A stretch of DNA of 64,000 nt from JBOFFC01 sp051648405 (lineage in GTDB: Bacteria; Planctomycetota; Planctomycetia; Pirellulales; Lacipirellulaceae). Where the stretch lies: NCBI GenBank assembly GCA_051648405.1, contig JBOFFC010000146.1:24575-88574 (forward strand), written 5' to 3'. A program made the position numbers and the translations under genes. Below are positions 17,559-27,109 of this stretch, piece after piece; position 1 is the first letter of the stretch; each line of letters opens with the position of its first letter. Below the pieces are notes generated by a model. It ran no database searches. It saw only the letters and a program-made list of their open reading frames with translations, and was not told where the DNA came from.

Positions 17559-18305
17559 ATGCAGATCTGGCCGGCCATCGACCTGCGTGGGGGGCGCTGC
17601 GTGCGCCTCCGCCAGGGGGACTACTCCCAAGAGACCGTCTTCGGCGACAACCCGGCCGCCGTGGCCCTGGGCTTCGCCGAAACCGGCGCCCGGCGCCTGC
17701 ACGTTGTCGATCTGGACGGCGCCCGCGAGGGGGCGCCGGTGAACATCCCCGCGATCGAGTCGATCCTCGAAGCGGTGGGCCCGTCTGCTGCGCCGGGCCG
17801 GCGGATGGAGGTCGAGCTCGGGGGCGGGATCCGCGACGAGCAATCGATCGAAGAGCTGCTCGCGTTTGGCCTCGATCGACTCGTCGTCGGCACGTCGGCC
17901 ATCAAGCGGACCGACTGGTTCGAGACGATCGTCGAACGATTCCCCCACAAGCTCGTCCTGGGGATCGACGCGCGCGACGGCCTCGTGGCGACCGACGGTT
18001 GGCTCGAAACAAGCACCCTGGGGGCCGTCGAGCTCGCCCAGCGGTTCCGCGGCGCTCCGCTGGCGGCAATCGTCTACACCGACATCGCGACCGACGGCAT
18101 GATGCGGGGGCCCAACGTGGCGGCGATGGCCGAAATGCAGCGCGGCGTCGCGCCGCTGTGCGTCGTGGCGTCGGGGGGAGTGACGACGATCGACGACGTC
18201 CGGGCTCTGGCCGACGCCGGCCTCGGCGCGGCGATCATCGGCCGGGCGCTCTACGAGGGGACGATCGACCTCAGCGAAGCAGTGCGCGTCGCGGGGGACG
18301 CCTAA
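17559..18305 (+). CDS. hisA: Phosphoribosylformimino-AICAR ribotide isomerase
   Basis: Histidine biosynthesis, fourth step: Amadori rearrangement of ProFAR to PRFAR in a (beta/alpha)8 barrel. The 248-residue length is standard. The start PAIDLRGG places the catalytic aspartate at residue 8; the second half has the matching GIDARDG (137-142) and YTDIATDGM. Phosphate-binding GGGIRD and ASGGV loops are present. No other his gene is adjacent. Its stop codon overlaps the convergent terC stop by four bases. Confidence 0.95.
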   Translation: MQIWPAIDLRGGRCVRLRQGDYSQETVFGDNPAAVALGFAETGARRLHVVDLDGAREGAPVNIPAIESILEAVGPSAAPGRRMEVELGGGIRDEQSIEELLAFGLDRLVVGTSAIKRTDWFETIVERFPHKLVLGIDARDGLVATDGWLETSTLGAVELAQRFRGAPLAAIVYTDIATDGMMRGPNVAAMAEMQRGVAPLCVVASGGVTTIDDVRALADAGLGAAIIGRALYEGTIDLSEAVRVAGDA

Positions 18306-19222
18306 CGCGACGCCGCCGCCGCTCGCTTCTTCGGCAGGAATCCCACCGCGAAGCACGAGGCCATCGACACCCAGAACGCCCAAAACGCCGGGTGCCGCCA
18401 GTCGTGGAAGTCGACAACGTGCGGGTGCTCCGCCGAGTTGAACCCCCAGTCGGCGAGGAGCTTCGCGCCGATCACCGCCACGAGCAGGTAGGCCGCTTCC
18501 TCGAAACGCGGGAAACGCTCGAGCAGCCTGATGAACAGCACCGCCGCGAAGCGCATCAGGACGATCCCGAGGATCCCCCCCAGGACGATGACCCACAGCT
18601 TCGGGTGCGGAGCTTCGGTGGGGTGACCCGGCGGGGGGCTGCCGACGAGCGCCATGGCGGCGAGGATCGAATCGACGGCGAACGCGATGTCGGTGAGCTC
18701 GATCACCAGCACGGTCGGCCAGAAGCGGGCGTACTTCGTGGCAGACTCGCGGCCCGCGACCTGCTCGAGCACCGCGGCGGGGAGGCGCTCTTCCAGTTCG
18801 GACTTCTCTTGCTCGGGGGTCAGTGGCTCGCCCGTCGCCTCATCGACGAGGCCGATCTCGCCGTCGGATTCCTCGACCGCGGTGGCGTCGTTGTGACTCG
18901 TGCGCGAGTCGATGAGCAAGTGCTTCAGCGCGATGTACATCAGATACCCGCCGCCGAGCAGCTTGACCCACCGCCATTGAAGCAAGTAGGCCGCTAACAG
19001 GACGGCGATGAAGCGGAACACGAACGCCCCGACGAGCCCGTAGGTGAGCGCCTTCGAGCGCTGTTCCTTCGGGAGGCGCTTGGCGAGGATCCCCAGCACC
19101 AGGGCGTTGTCGATTGACAACACCCCTTCGAGCAGCACCAGCAGGCCGACGACCCCCAGGTCCCCCCACGCCATGTCCTGGCCGAGGAACAGTGTCGCGA
19201 TCGGCAGGAAGTCGGCGGGCAT
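18302..19222 (-). CDS. TerC-family integral membrane protein
   Basis: Polytopic membrane protein of 306 residues from the ATG at 19222, with about seven to nine helices. The two TerC signatures are seen: an acidic LEGVLSIDNALVL in the first third and VIELTDIAFAVDSILA in the second, whose buried acidic residues are thought to bind cations. A hydrophilic loop at about 120-170 is unusually acidic. Family members are linked to tellurite resistance or to manganese efflux coupled with secretion; the substrate here is not known. A much longer in-frame extension upstream is an artefact of reading antisense to fliA. Confidence 0.88.
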   Translation of the reverse strand: MPADFLPIATLFLGQDMAWGDLGVVGLLVLLEGVLSIDNALVLGILAKRLPKEQRSKALTYGLVGAFVFRFIAVLLAAYLLQWRWVKLLGGGYLMYIALKHLLIDSRTSHNDATAVEESDGEIGLVDEATGEPLTPEQEKSELEERLPAAVLEQVAGRESATKYARFWPTVLVIELTDIAFAVDSILAAMALVGSPPPGHPTEAPHPKLWVIVLGGILGIVLMRFAAVLFIRLLERFPRFEEAAYLLVAVIGAKLLADWGFNSAEHPHVVDFHDWRHPAFWAFWVSMASCFAVGFLPKKRAAAASR

Positions 19223-19315
19223 CGGCGGGAGGTGGGTGCAGAGGTTAGCGGACACCTCAGTGTGGCAGATCGGAGGAGTGGATTCACCCCCCGCCCCGGC
19301 CGAAGATGCGCCAAC

Positions 19316-19348
19316 GAAAAAGCCCCGGGTCGCAGCGACCCGGGGCTT
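19316..19348 (-). terminator. Intrinsic terminator of the flhA-fliA operon
   Basis: On the minus strand a perfect 12-base GC-rich stem (19337-19348 with 19320-19331, loop of five) is followed directly by a run of five T, 33 bases after the fliA stop. This is a textbook Rho-independent terminator and marks the operon end. Confidence 0.9.
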
Positions 19349-19380
19349 CGGAGTCTTTCCATCGGACTGCGCACGGGAGA

Positions 19381-20184
19381 TCAGGCCGTGCCGAACTCGG
19401 GGCGACGCCGCCCGAGCTGCGACTGCAGCCGCTGGACGATGGCCGAGTGCATCTGGCTGACGCGGCTCTCGGAGAGGTCGAGCGTTGCGCCGATCTCCTT
19501 CATCGTCAGCTCTTCGTAGTAGTAGAGGATGATGATCAGGCGCTCGTTGCGGTTCAGGCCCTTCGTGACCAGGCGCATCAGGTCCGACTTCTGCACGCGC
19601 CGCGTGGGGTCTTCCCCCTTCTTGTCCTCGAGGATGTCGATCTCGCGGACGTCTTTGTAGCTGTCGGTCTCGTACCACTTCTTGTTCAGGCTGATGAGGC
19701 CCACGGCGTTCGCCTCTTGGATCATGCGCTCGAGCTCGGCGACGCTGATCTCCATCTGCTGGGCGAGCTCGACCTCGGTCGGCGAGCGGCCGAACTTCGC
19801 CTCGAGGAGCTTCACGGCCTCGTTCAGGCGGCTGGCCTTCGAGCGCACCAGGCGCGGGACCCAGTCCATGCTGCGGAGCTCGTCGAGCATCGCCCCGCGG
19901 ATGCGCGGCACGCAGTACGTCTCGAACTTCACGCCGCGGTCCATGTCGAACGCGTTGATCGCGTCCATCAGGCCGAAGACGCCGGCCGAGATCAAGTCGT
20001 CGAGCTCGACGCCGTCGGGGAGACGGTTCCAGATCCGTTCGCCGTTGTACTTCACCAGCGGCAGGTACTGCTCGACCAGCCGGTTTCGCAGCGACTTGTT
20101 TCCCGGGTCCGCCTTGTAGCGGCGCCAGATCTCGGCGATTTCTTCGGCGGGTGTGTCGCGAACGGAGAGCGTCGACGCTGCCAT
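19381..20184 (-). CDS. fliA: Flagellar sigma factor FliA (sigma-28)
   Basis: Sigma factor for late flagellar genes, 267 residues. Region 2 includes LVKYNGERI and DLISAGVFGLMDAINAFD, then a FETYCVPRIRGAMLDELR stretch typical of the FliA/WhiG group; region 3 is at about 120-160; region 4 ends with EIGATLDLSESRVSQMHS. A strong ribosome site (GGAGGA) precedes the ATG by six bases, with a small hairpin just before it. Last gene of the minus-strand operon with flhA, flhF, flhG and a small membrane protein. No FlgM anti-sigma gene is seen in the window. Confidence 0.93.
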   Translation of the reverse strand: MAASTLSVRDTPAEEIAEIWRRYKADPGNKSLRNRLVEQYLPLVKYNGERIWNRLPDGVELDDLISAGVFGLMDAINAFDMDRGVKFETYCVPRIRGAMLDELRSMDWVPRLVRSKASRLNEAVKLLEAKFGRSPTEVELAQQMEISVAELERMIQEANAVGLISLNKKWYETDSYKDVREIDILEDKKGEDPTRRVQKSDLMRLVTKGLNRNERLIIILYYYEELTMKEIGATLDLSESRVSQMHSAIVQRLQSQLGRRRPEFGTA

Positions 20185-20222
20185 GCAATCCTCCGTGAAG
20201 CGCGCCGCCGGTCAGCGGCGCG
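20185..20222 (-). promoter_or_regulatory. fliA ribosome site with adjacent hairpin
   Basis: The Shine-Dalgarno GGAGGA lies at 20189-20194. Immediately upstream an eight-base perfect stem (20201-20208 with 20215-20222, six-base loop) would form in the mRNA. Stems this close to a ribosome site can tune translation or protect an end; no evidence beyond position supports either. Confidence 0.35.
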
Positions 20223-20303
20223 GAAGCGGTCGTTCGACGGGCGATCCGTGCCCGGCGTCGTTGTTTCCGATTGTCCCTGGGGGAAGCGTCCGCGCGCTTG
20301 TCG

Positions 20304-20537
20304 TCACGCTTTGGGCGTGTCGATCTCCGCGAGCTCGGCTTCCAGTCGTTGGCGGACCGACTCGTCGATGGTCGCCTCGGCGATCCACCCAACGAGCCCT
20401 CCGACCGCGGCGAAGGTCACGAGCGCGGTGACGGCCGTTGTGGCCGTCCCCTCGAACCCCGCCCCGGCCAGGGCGCCCCGAGCCATGGCGACAGCCATGC
20501 CCAAGCACCCCAGCACACCGGCGTAGCTCTGCGCCAT
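20304..20537 (-). CDS. Small two-helix membrane protein in the flhFG-fliA operon
   Basis: Predicted 77-residue protein from the ATG at 20537. An N-terminal amphipathic MAQSYAG start leads into a small-residue helix (about 7-25), a second hydrophobic segment (about 30-50) and a charged C-terminal helix ending EAELAEIDTPKA. I do not recognise a named family. Lying between flhG and fliA on the same strand suggests a flagellar placement or export helper, but it could be unrelated. The small-residue helices (many Gly and Ala) suggest tight helix packing. Confidence 0.65.
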   Translation of the reverse strand: MAQSYAGVLGCLGMAVAMARGALAGAGFEGTATTAVTALVTFAAVGGLVGWIAEATIDESVRQRLEAELAEIDTPKA

Positions 20538-20595
20538 GAATCGCCTCGGTCGCTGTCCGCAAACTCGCGGCAAACCCCCCATCTTTCCCTACGCG

Positions 20596-20611
20596 GGCGT
20601 GGAGCCTGCCA
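20596..20611 (-). promoter_or_regulatory. Weak sigma-54-like site before the small membrane protein
   Basis: On the minus strand TGGCAGG, four bases, then ACGCC gives GG and GC at the exact sigma-54 spacing, about 47 bases before the ATG at 20537 from a transcript start near 20584. The -24 box has one mismatch (TGGCAC expected) and the -12 box is poor, and such matches arise by chance in this GC-rich DNA. Confidence 0.2.
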
Positions 20612-20695
20612 CCGAACTTGCATCGACCAACGCGACCCGAGGGGTTGAATCGAATCGGAGAGTTTTATCAGTCGCCGCATGGCTGGGGGTTCCTC

Positions 20696-21544
20696 TCAAG
20701 CGGCGACCGCGGCGCCGGGCTTCGGTTGGGCCACGCCGGCGCCGACGAGTCGCTCGGCGAGCGCACGGGCGACGACGCGGGGCGCCGCGGCGCCGGCGAG
20801 CGTCTCGCCCGGGGGGGACCACCCCGCCAGCGGCGCCAGCGGCGCTGCGAACCGCTCGGCCGCCTGCGCGACGCAGCGATGCACCCCCTCGGCCGTGGCT
20901 TGGTCAGCACAGCGATTGACAACCAGCGCGACCGCCGCCCGTGGAGCAACGCGCCGTAGGTGCTTCAGCGCGCCGTACGCCGTCAGCACGGAGAGCGGTT
21001 CGGGGGTGGTGACGAGTAGCACGCGTCCAACGATCTGCGCGAGCTCCGCCGACCACGACCCGAACGCGTCGCCGGCGTCGAAGAGCGTCCACGCGCTGCG
21101 CGGGGCGAGGCGCACGACAGTCTGCACGACGCGACGCGCGGCGGCGGCGAGGTCGGCGATCGCCGGAGCACGTCCGCGCTGCCCGGCAATCAAGTGGACG
21201 TCCCTATCGACGCCGCGCACGCACGCGGGCGTAGCAGTGGCGCTCAGCAGTGACTCGATCCCGGGGGTTGTCTCGCCGCGCCAGCCGGCGACGAGCGCCA
21301 GGTCGCCGCGACCGAGGTGCGCATCGACCGCGAGCGCCGCGGCGCCGCACTCGGCTAGGCCCCGCGCAAGGGCCATCGTGACACTCGAAGCGCCGACCCC
21401 CCCCTTCGCCCCGACAACGACAACCATCGGCCCTGCTGCTTCGCGATCGCGCGCGGCGTGCCCGCTGACGCGCGACGCAAGCTCTCGCGCTTGGACGCTG
21501 CGCTCTGCGCGTGCCGCCGAGCGGTTGTCCAGGGCGTCGCTCAT
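20696..21544 (-). CDS. FlhG/MinD-like P-loop ATPase with altered Walker A
   Basis: ParA/MinD superfamily protein of 282 residues, coupled by a four-base overlap to flhF, the usual place of FlhG (FleN), which sets flagellar number and position. The P-loop reads GAKGGVGASS: the deviant first lysine is kept but the second, phosphate-binding lysine of KGGVGKS is alanine. This resembles CpaE-type relatives that may not hydrolyse ATP normally. A later VVNRC motif and the TLFDAGD strand fit the fold. The N-terminal 38 residues are charged and possibly flexible. Confidence 0.8.
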   Translation of the reverse strand: MSDALDNRSAARAERSVQARELASRVSGHAARDREAAGPMVVVVGAKGGVGASSVTMALARGLAECGAAALAVDAHLGRGDLALVAGWRGETTPGIESLLSATATPACVRGVDRDVHLIAGQRGRAPAIADLAAAARRVVQTVVRLAPRSAWTLFDAGDAFGSWSAELAQIVGRVLLVTTPEPLSVLTAYGALKHLRRVAPRAAVALVVNRCADQATAEGVHRCVAQAAERFAAPLAPLAGWSPPGETLAGAAAPRVVARALAERLVGAGVAQPKPGAAVAA

Positions 21545-22677
21545 GAGTTCACGCCGTCGAGGACGCGTTCGGCGAGCCACTCGGCGTCGGCGGGGCGGAT
21601 GTCCTCGGGGACGCTCTGCCCGTCGGTCAAGTAGCTGATTGGCAGCGAGAGCCCGTGGGCGAGTCCCACGAGCTGGCCGAGTGTCACGGCCTCGTCGAGC
21701 TTGGTGAATAGCAGCGACGACACGCCGACCGCGGCGAAGCGACGGGCGGCCTCTTCGAGTCCCCGCGACGCCGTCGTCGCGCTCAGCACGAGGTGCGTCT
21801 CGTCGATGCTCGCCTCGGCGAGCAGCAACCGCAGCTCCTCGAGCCGCTCCGCGTCGCGCGGGCTGCGACCCGCGGTGTCGATCAGCACGAGGTCGAGGCC
21901 GGCGAGTCGATCCAGCGCGCCCCGCAGCTCGGTGGCGTTCGCCACCACCTCCATCGGCAAGTCCATGATGTCGGCGTAGGCGCCGAGTTGCTCGACGGCG
22001 GCGACCCGGTAGGTGTCGATCGTCACCAAGCCCACACGCAGGCCGTCGTCGATCCGCGCGTTTGCGGCGAGCTTCGCGAGGGTCGTCGTCTTGCCCACCC
22101 CCGTGGGCCCGACCAGCGCAACGACGCGCGCCCTTCGCGGAGCGAAGGGGGACGGCGCCGCGAAGCGGATGCCGCCGCTGGTGGTGATAGCGTCGCGGAT
22201 CGCTTCCCACGCAAGGAGCGGGACGCGGGCCGGGTCGTCGGACTTCTCGGCGCGCAGTCGCCGCTGCACGCGCTCGGCGAGCTCGCGGGCCATCGGTGGC
22301 TCGAAGCCGGCGTCGAGCAAGGCCCCGTGGCAATGAAACAGCGCGTCGGCGAGTGCTCGCGAGGCGCGTGCGGAGGTAGCGGTGCGCGGCGACTGGTGAA
22401 CACGTGCCGGCGCCTCGTCCTGCATGGCCGGCGATCGCTGCGTTGCGAAGGACCGTGCGCCAGCGCGGACGGCCGAGGCCGGTTCGCCGCGCGACCCCTC
22501 GGCGACGCGCCGGGGCGCCGCCGCGGCCACCTCGACGACAGCCCCGCGCAGCCAACGGGCGATCGGCCCGCGATTCAGTTCCCGCGCGTGCAGCACCGAC
22601 GCCTCGGGGCCCAAGTCGTCACGCACGAGGTCGAGCGCCTCGCGCATCGTCCGTGCTCGGTAGGTCTTGATGTCCAT
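21541..22677 (-). CDS. flhF: Flagellar SRP-like GTPase FlhF
   Basis: Signal-recognition-particle-type GTPase of 378 residues from the ATG at 22677 that determines the site of flagellar assembly. Order: N-terminal basic domain (MDIKTY..RTMREAL), a poorly conserved linker, a helical N domain at about 100-170, then the G domain with GPTGVGKTTT at 190-199, TIDTYRVAAVEQL, IDTAGRS and FTKLDE. Coupled to the FlhG-like gene by an ATG/stop overlap. Together the pair normally controls polar flagellation. Confidence 0.93.
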   Translation of the reverse strand: MDIKTYRARTMREALDLVRDDLGPEASVLHARELNRGPIARWLRGAVVEVAAAAPRRVAEGSRGEPASAVRAGARSFATQRSPAMQDEAPARVHQSPRTATSARASRALADALFHCHGALLDAGFEPPMARELAERVQRRLRAEKSDDPARVPLLAWEAIRDAITTSGGIRFAAPSPFAPRRARVVALVGPTGVGKTTTLAKLAANARIDDGLRVGLVTIDTYRVAAVEQLGAYADIMDLPMEVVANATELRGALDRLAGLDLVLIDTAGRSPRDAERLEELRLLLAEASIDETHLVLSATTASRGLEEAARRFAAVGVSSLLFTKLDEAVTLGQLVGLAHGLSLPISYLTDGQSVPEDIRPADAEWLAERVLDGVNS

Positions 22678-22722
22678 CGCCAAGGGCAGTGAGGGCTAGA
22701 GTTGTACGAGTCTGCTGCGCCG

Positions 22723-24810
<2,088 letters not shown>

Positions 24811-24885
24811 ACGCGATTGCGACCCCAGCACGAACGCGCCCTCGGCGGGCGGCCCTTGGAGGGGTCGGTACGTTTCCTGTCGGTG

Positions 24886-24909
24886 CCGCTCCGGGTCCCT
24901 CCGGAGCGG
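24886..24909. other. Nine-base perfect hairpin in the flhA leader
   Basis: ccgctccgg (24886-24894) and ccggagcgg (24901-24909) are perfect complements around a six-base loop, about 75 bases before the flhA ATG. It may lie in the flhA 5' untranslated region. No T-run follows on either strand, so a terminator role is doubtful. Confidence 0.4.
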
Positions 24910-24973
24910 GGCGAACCTTAGGGGGCGCCCCCCCGATTGTCCAGGCCGCTGGCGCAGTGCGAACGGGGACTTC

Positions 24974-24996
24974 GCCTGCGACGACACGTCGCAGGC
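24974..24996. other. Ten-base perfect hairpin between divergent flhA and mdh
   Basis: gcctgcgacg (24974-24983) and cgtcgcaggc (24987-24996) pair perfectly around aca. It lies between the divergent genes and just upstream of the candidate mdh promoter, so it could be a protein-binding site or a leader stem for flhA. No known operator was recognised. Confidence 0.4.
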
Positions 24997-25005
24997 ATGG
25001 CTCCC

Positions 25006-25034
25006 TTGTTGCCCCCCGACGCTAGCGCGATACT
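25006..25034 (+). promoter_or_regulatory. Candidate sigma-70 promoter of mdh
   Basis: TTGTTG (25006-25011), a 17-base gap and GATACT (25029-25034) give a plausible -35/-10 pair. A start near 25041 would leave a leader of about 40 bases with gggag before the mdh ATG. Confidence 0.4.
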
Positions 25035-25079
25035 CGGTAGCAGCAAAGAGACATCACAACCCGGGAGTCATCCGCCGCC

Positions 25080-26021
25080 ATGCGACGCGCCAAAATCACG
25101 ATCATCGGGGCCGGAAACGTCGGCGCCACCTGCGCCCATTGGTGCGCCGCCGCCGAGCTCGGGGACATCGTCCTCTTGGACGTCCCCGAGGCGGGGGACA
25201 TGCCCCGCGGCAAGGCGCTCGACCTGATGCAGTCGTCCCCGGTCTTCGGGTTCGACTCGAAGGTCGTCGGCACGAGCGACTACGCCGACTCGGCGGGGAG
25301 CGACGTGGTCGTGATCACGGCCGGGATCGCCCGCAAGCCGGGGATGAGCCGCGACGACCTCCTGGGGACCAACGCCAAGATCATGACGGCGGTCTGCCAG
25401 CAGGTGAAAACGTCGAGCCCGAATGCGGTCGTCATCGTCGTCAGCAACCCGCTCGACGCGATGGTGCAGCAGGCGCTGCGCGTCACCGGGTTCGCGCCGC
25501 ACCGCGTCGTCGGACAAGCGGGCGTGCTCGACACGGCCCGCTATCGGACGTTCCTGGCGATGGAGCTGGGGGTGAGCGTCGAGGACATCTCGGCCCTGCT
25601 GATGGGGGGTCATGGCGACACAATGGTGCCGCTTGCTAGCTGCACTTCGGTCGGCGGGATCCCCGTGACGCAGTTGATCGCCCCGGCGCGGCTGGAGGAG
25701 ATCATCGACCGGGCCCGGAAGGGTGGGGCCGAGATCGTCGGCCTGCTGAAGACCGGGAGCGCCTACTACGCCCCCGCCGCCGCCACGGCGCAGATGGTCG
25801 AGGCGATCGTCCGTGACAAGAAGCGGCTGATCCCCTGCGCGGCGTACTGCGACAAGGAGTACGGCGTCGGGGGCTATTACGTCGGCGTGCCGGTGGTGCT
25901 GGGCGACGGCGGTGTGGAGCGGATCGTCGAGCTCGAGCTCACGGCGACCGAGCGGGCCGCGTTCCAGAAGAGCGTCGATGCCGTCAAGGAGCTCGTCTCC
26001 GCGATGGAGAAGCTCGTCTAG
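25080..26021 (+). CDS. mdh: Malate dehydrogenase (LDH-like type)
   Basis: NAD-dependent malate/oxaloacetate interconversion in the TCA cycle, 313 residues. The NAD-binding GAGNVG is at 10-15. The substrate loop reads ARKPGMSR; the arginine at 85, where lactate dehydrogenases carry glutamine, marks malate specificity. The catalytic pair is Asp151 (VLDTAR) and His178 (GGHGD). The sequence resembles the tetrameric LDH-like MDH group of many bacteria rather than the E. coli type. Likely monocistronic, with its own promoter. Confidence 0.94.
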   Translation: MRRAKITIIGAGNVGATCAHWCAAAELGDIVLLDVPEAGDMPRGKALDLMQSSPVFGFDSKVVGTSDYADSAGSDVVVITAGIARKPGMSRDDLLGTNAKIMTAVCQQVKTSSPNAVVIVVSNPLDAMVQQALRVTGFAPHRVVGQAGVLDTARYRTFLAMELGVSVEDISALLMGGHGDTMVPLASCTSVGGIPVTQLIAPARLEEIIDRARKGGAEIVGLLKTGSAYYAPAAATAQMVEAIVRDKKRLIPCAAYCDKEYGVGGYYVGVPVVLGDGGVERIVELELTATERAAFQKSVDAVKELVSAMEKLV

Positions 26022-26050
26022 TCGCGGCAGCCTGGTTGGCGGCGCCGCGT

Positions 26051-26064
26051 GTCTGCTAGCAGAC
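26051..26064. other. Fourteen-base perfect palindrome
   Basis: gtctgct followed directly by agcagac lies about 30 bases past the mdh stop, before the candidate promoter at 26096. With no loop it is better seen as a dyad site for a dimeric DNA-binding protein than as a terminator. Nothing identifies a binder. Confidence 0.35.
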
Positions 26065-26095
26065 GAATCACCGATTCCTCGTCGGCGTCCTCGCG

Positions 26096-26124
26096 TTGAC
26101 GGACGGTGCGCCGCTCGCGTAGAT
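26096..26124 (+). promoter_or_regulatory. Candidate promoter upstream of the hydrolase-like gene
   Basis: TTGACG (26096-26101), 17 bases, then GTAGAT (26119-26124). The start near 26131 would leave an unusually long leader of about 160 bases before the gene. The same pattern, TTGACA with GTAGAA at identical spacing, occurs before the TPR gene at 27110. Confidence 0.4.
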
Positions 26125-26294
26125 TCCGACCACCCGGCAGCGAAGATCGACTCCCCTCGCTCGTCCGACCTCGCATCGCGGAAGCTGTCCCCTTCGCCGC
26201 ACCTCGATCGTGGTGACTTCGCCCCGACGCCCCGCAGCGTCCTCCGCGTTGCTCGCTCCGTTCCCACGCTCCATCACTCTGGACGCCCCCGGCA

Positions 26295-27035
26295 ATGAAC
26301 CGACTCAGCTCCCTCGTGGCGTCGCTCGTCCCTCAACAGCACGCTTTCGCCGGTTCGTACGGCGGCGCCCCATGGGCTTGGGAGGAGTCGGGCACACGGG
26401 TCGAAACGCGGGTTCAGACGTTCGCCCCGCAAGGCTACGAGCCGGGATACGCTTACCCGTTGCTCGTTTGGTTGCACGACCGCGGGTCGAGCGAGCGCGC
26501 CCTGCCGAAGGTGATGAAGCACGTCAGCGTCCGGAACTACGTGGCGGTCGCCCCGCGCGGCGTTGCGGGAGTAGACACGTTCGGCGCGAGAGAAAATCGC
26601 GGTTGGACCACCTGCCCCAACGGGGTCGAGAGCGCCGAACAAGCGGTTGCCGACGCGATCGCGACCGCCCGCGAGCGGTTCAACGTCCACCCGAATCGCG
26701 TTTTCGTCGCCGGCTTGGGAGAAGGGGGGACGATGGCCTTGCGACTCGCCCTGACGCGCCCCGAGTTGTTCGCCGGCGCCGCTAGCTTCGACGGCGCCCT
26801 CCCCCGGGGCGACCGGCCGCTGTCGCGCGTCAACCACGCCCGCCGCGTCCCGTTGCTGCTTTCTGCCTCGCGACACAGCGTGCGGTACCGCGAGCCGCGT
26901 GTATGCCAGGACTTGACGCTGCTCCACGCGGCCGGCTTTCAAGTCGCCGTACGGCAGTACCCCGGAGACGAAGAGCTGACGACGGCGATGCTGTCGGACC
27001 TCGACCGCTGGGTCATGGATCGCGTCTGCGGCTAA
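26295..27035 (+). CDS. Alpha/beta-hydrolase-fold protein lacking catalytic residues
   Basis: 246-residue protein with the layout of carboxylesterase/phospholipase family hydrolases: PLLVWLHDRG (oxyanion strand), YVAVAPRGV, and the nucleophile-elbow region. The elbow reads GLGEGG (140-145), where the family has GFSQGG, so the nucleophilic serine is glycine. The usual acid (GTDD) and histidine (GGH) positions also do not match (SASRHS and PGDEELT). It therefore looks like a binding-only or structural relative rather than an enzyme. It lies between mdh and the flagellar regulatory operon; no partner is known. Confidence 0.72.
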   Translation: MNRLSSLVASLVPQQHAFAGSYGGAPWAWEESGTRVETRVQTFAPQGYEPGYAYPLLVWLHDRGSSERALPKVMKHVSVRNYVAVAPRGVAGVDTFGARENRGWTTCPNGVESAEQAVADAIATARERFNVHPNRVFVAGLGEGGTMALRLALTRPELFAGAASFDGALPRGDRPLSRVNHARRVPLLLSASRHSVRYREPRVCQDLTLLHAAGFQVAVRQYPGDEELTTAMLSDLDRWVMDRVCG

Positions 27036-27072
27036 CGGCGCAGTCGGCGCCCCGGGTCGCAGCGCCGCCTCG

Positions 27073-27101
27073 ATTGACACCCGGCGTCGCCGGCTTGTAG
27101 A
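27073..27101 (+). promoter_or_regulatory. Candidate promoter before the TPR-flgN-kinase-regulator operon
   Basis: A perfect TTGACA (27073-27078), 17 bases, then GTAGAA (27096-27101). The expected start near 27108 is almost at the GTG at 27110, so the transcript would be leaderless or translation would begin at the ATG at 27164. Confidence 0.4.
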
Positions 27102-27109
27102 AGCCGCGC

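Noticed and set aside
18302..20392. A 696-codon minus-strand frame joining TerC to upstream sequence
   Set aside because: Only the last 306 codons are TerC; the first part reads fliA in the wrong register and lacks a natural start.
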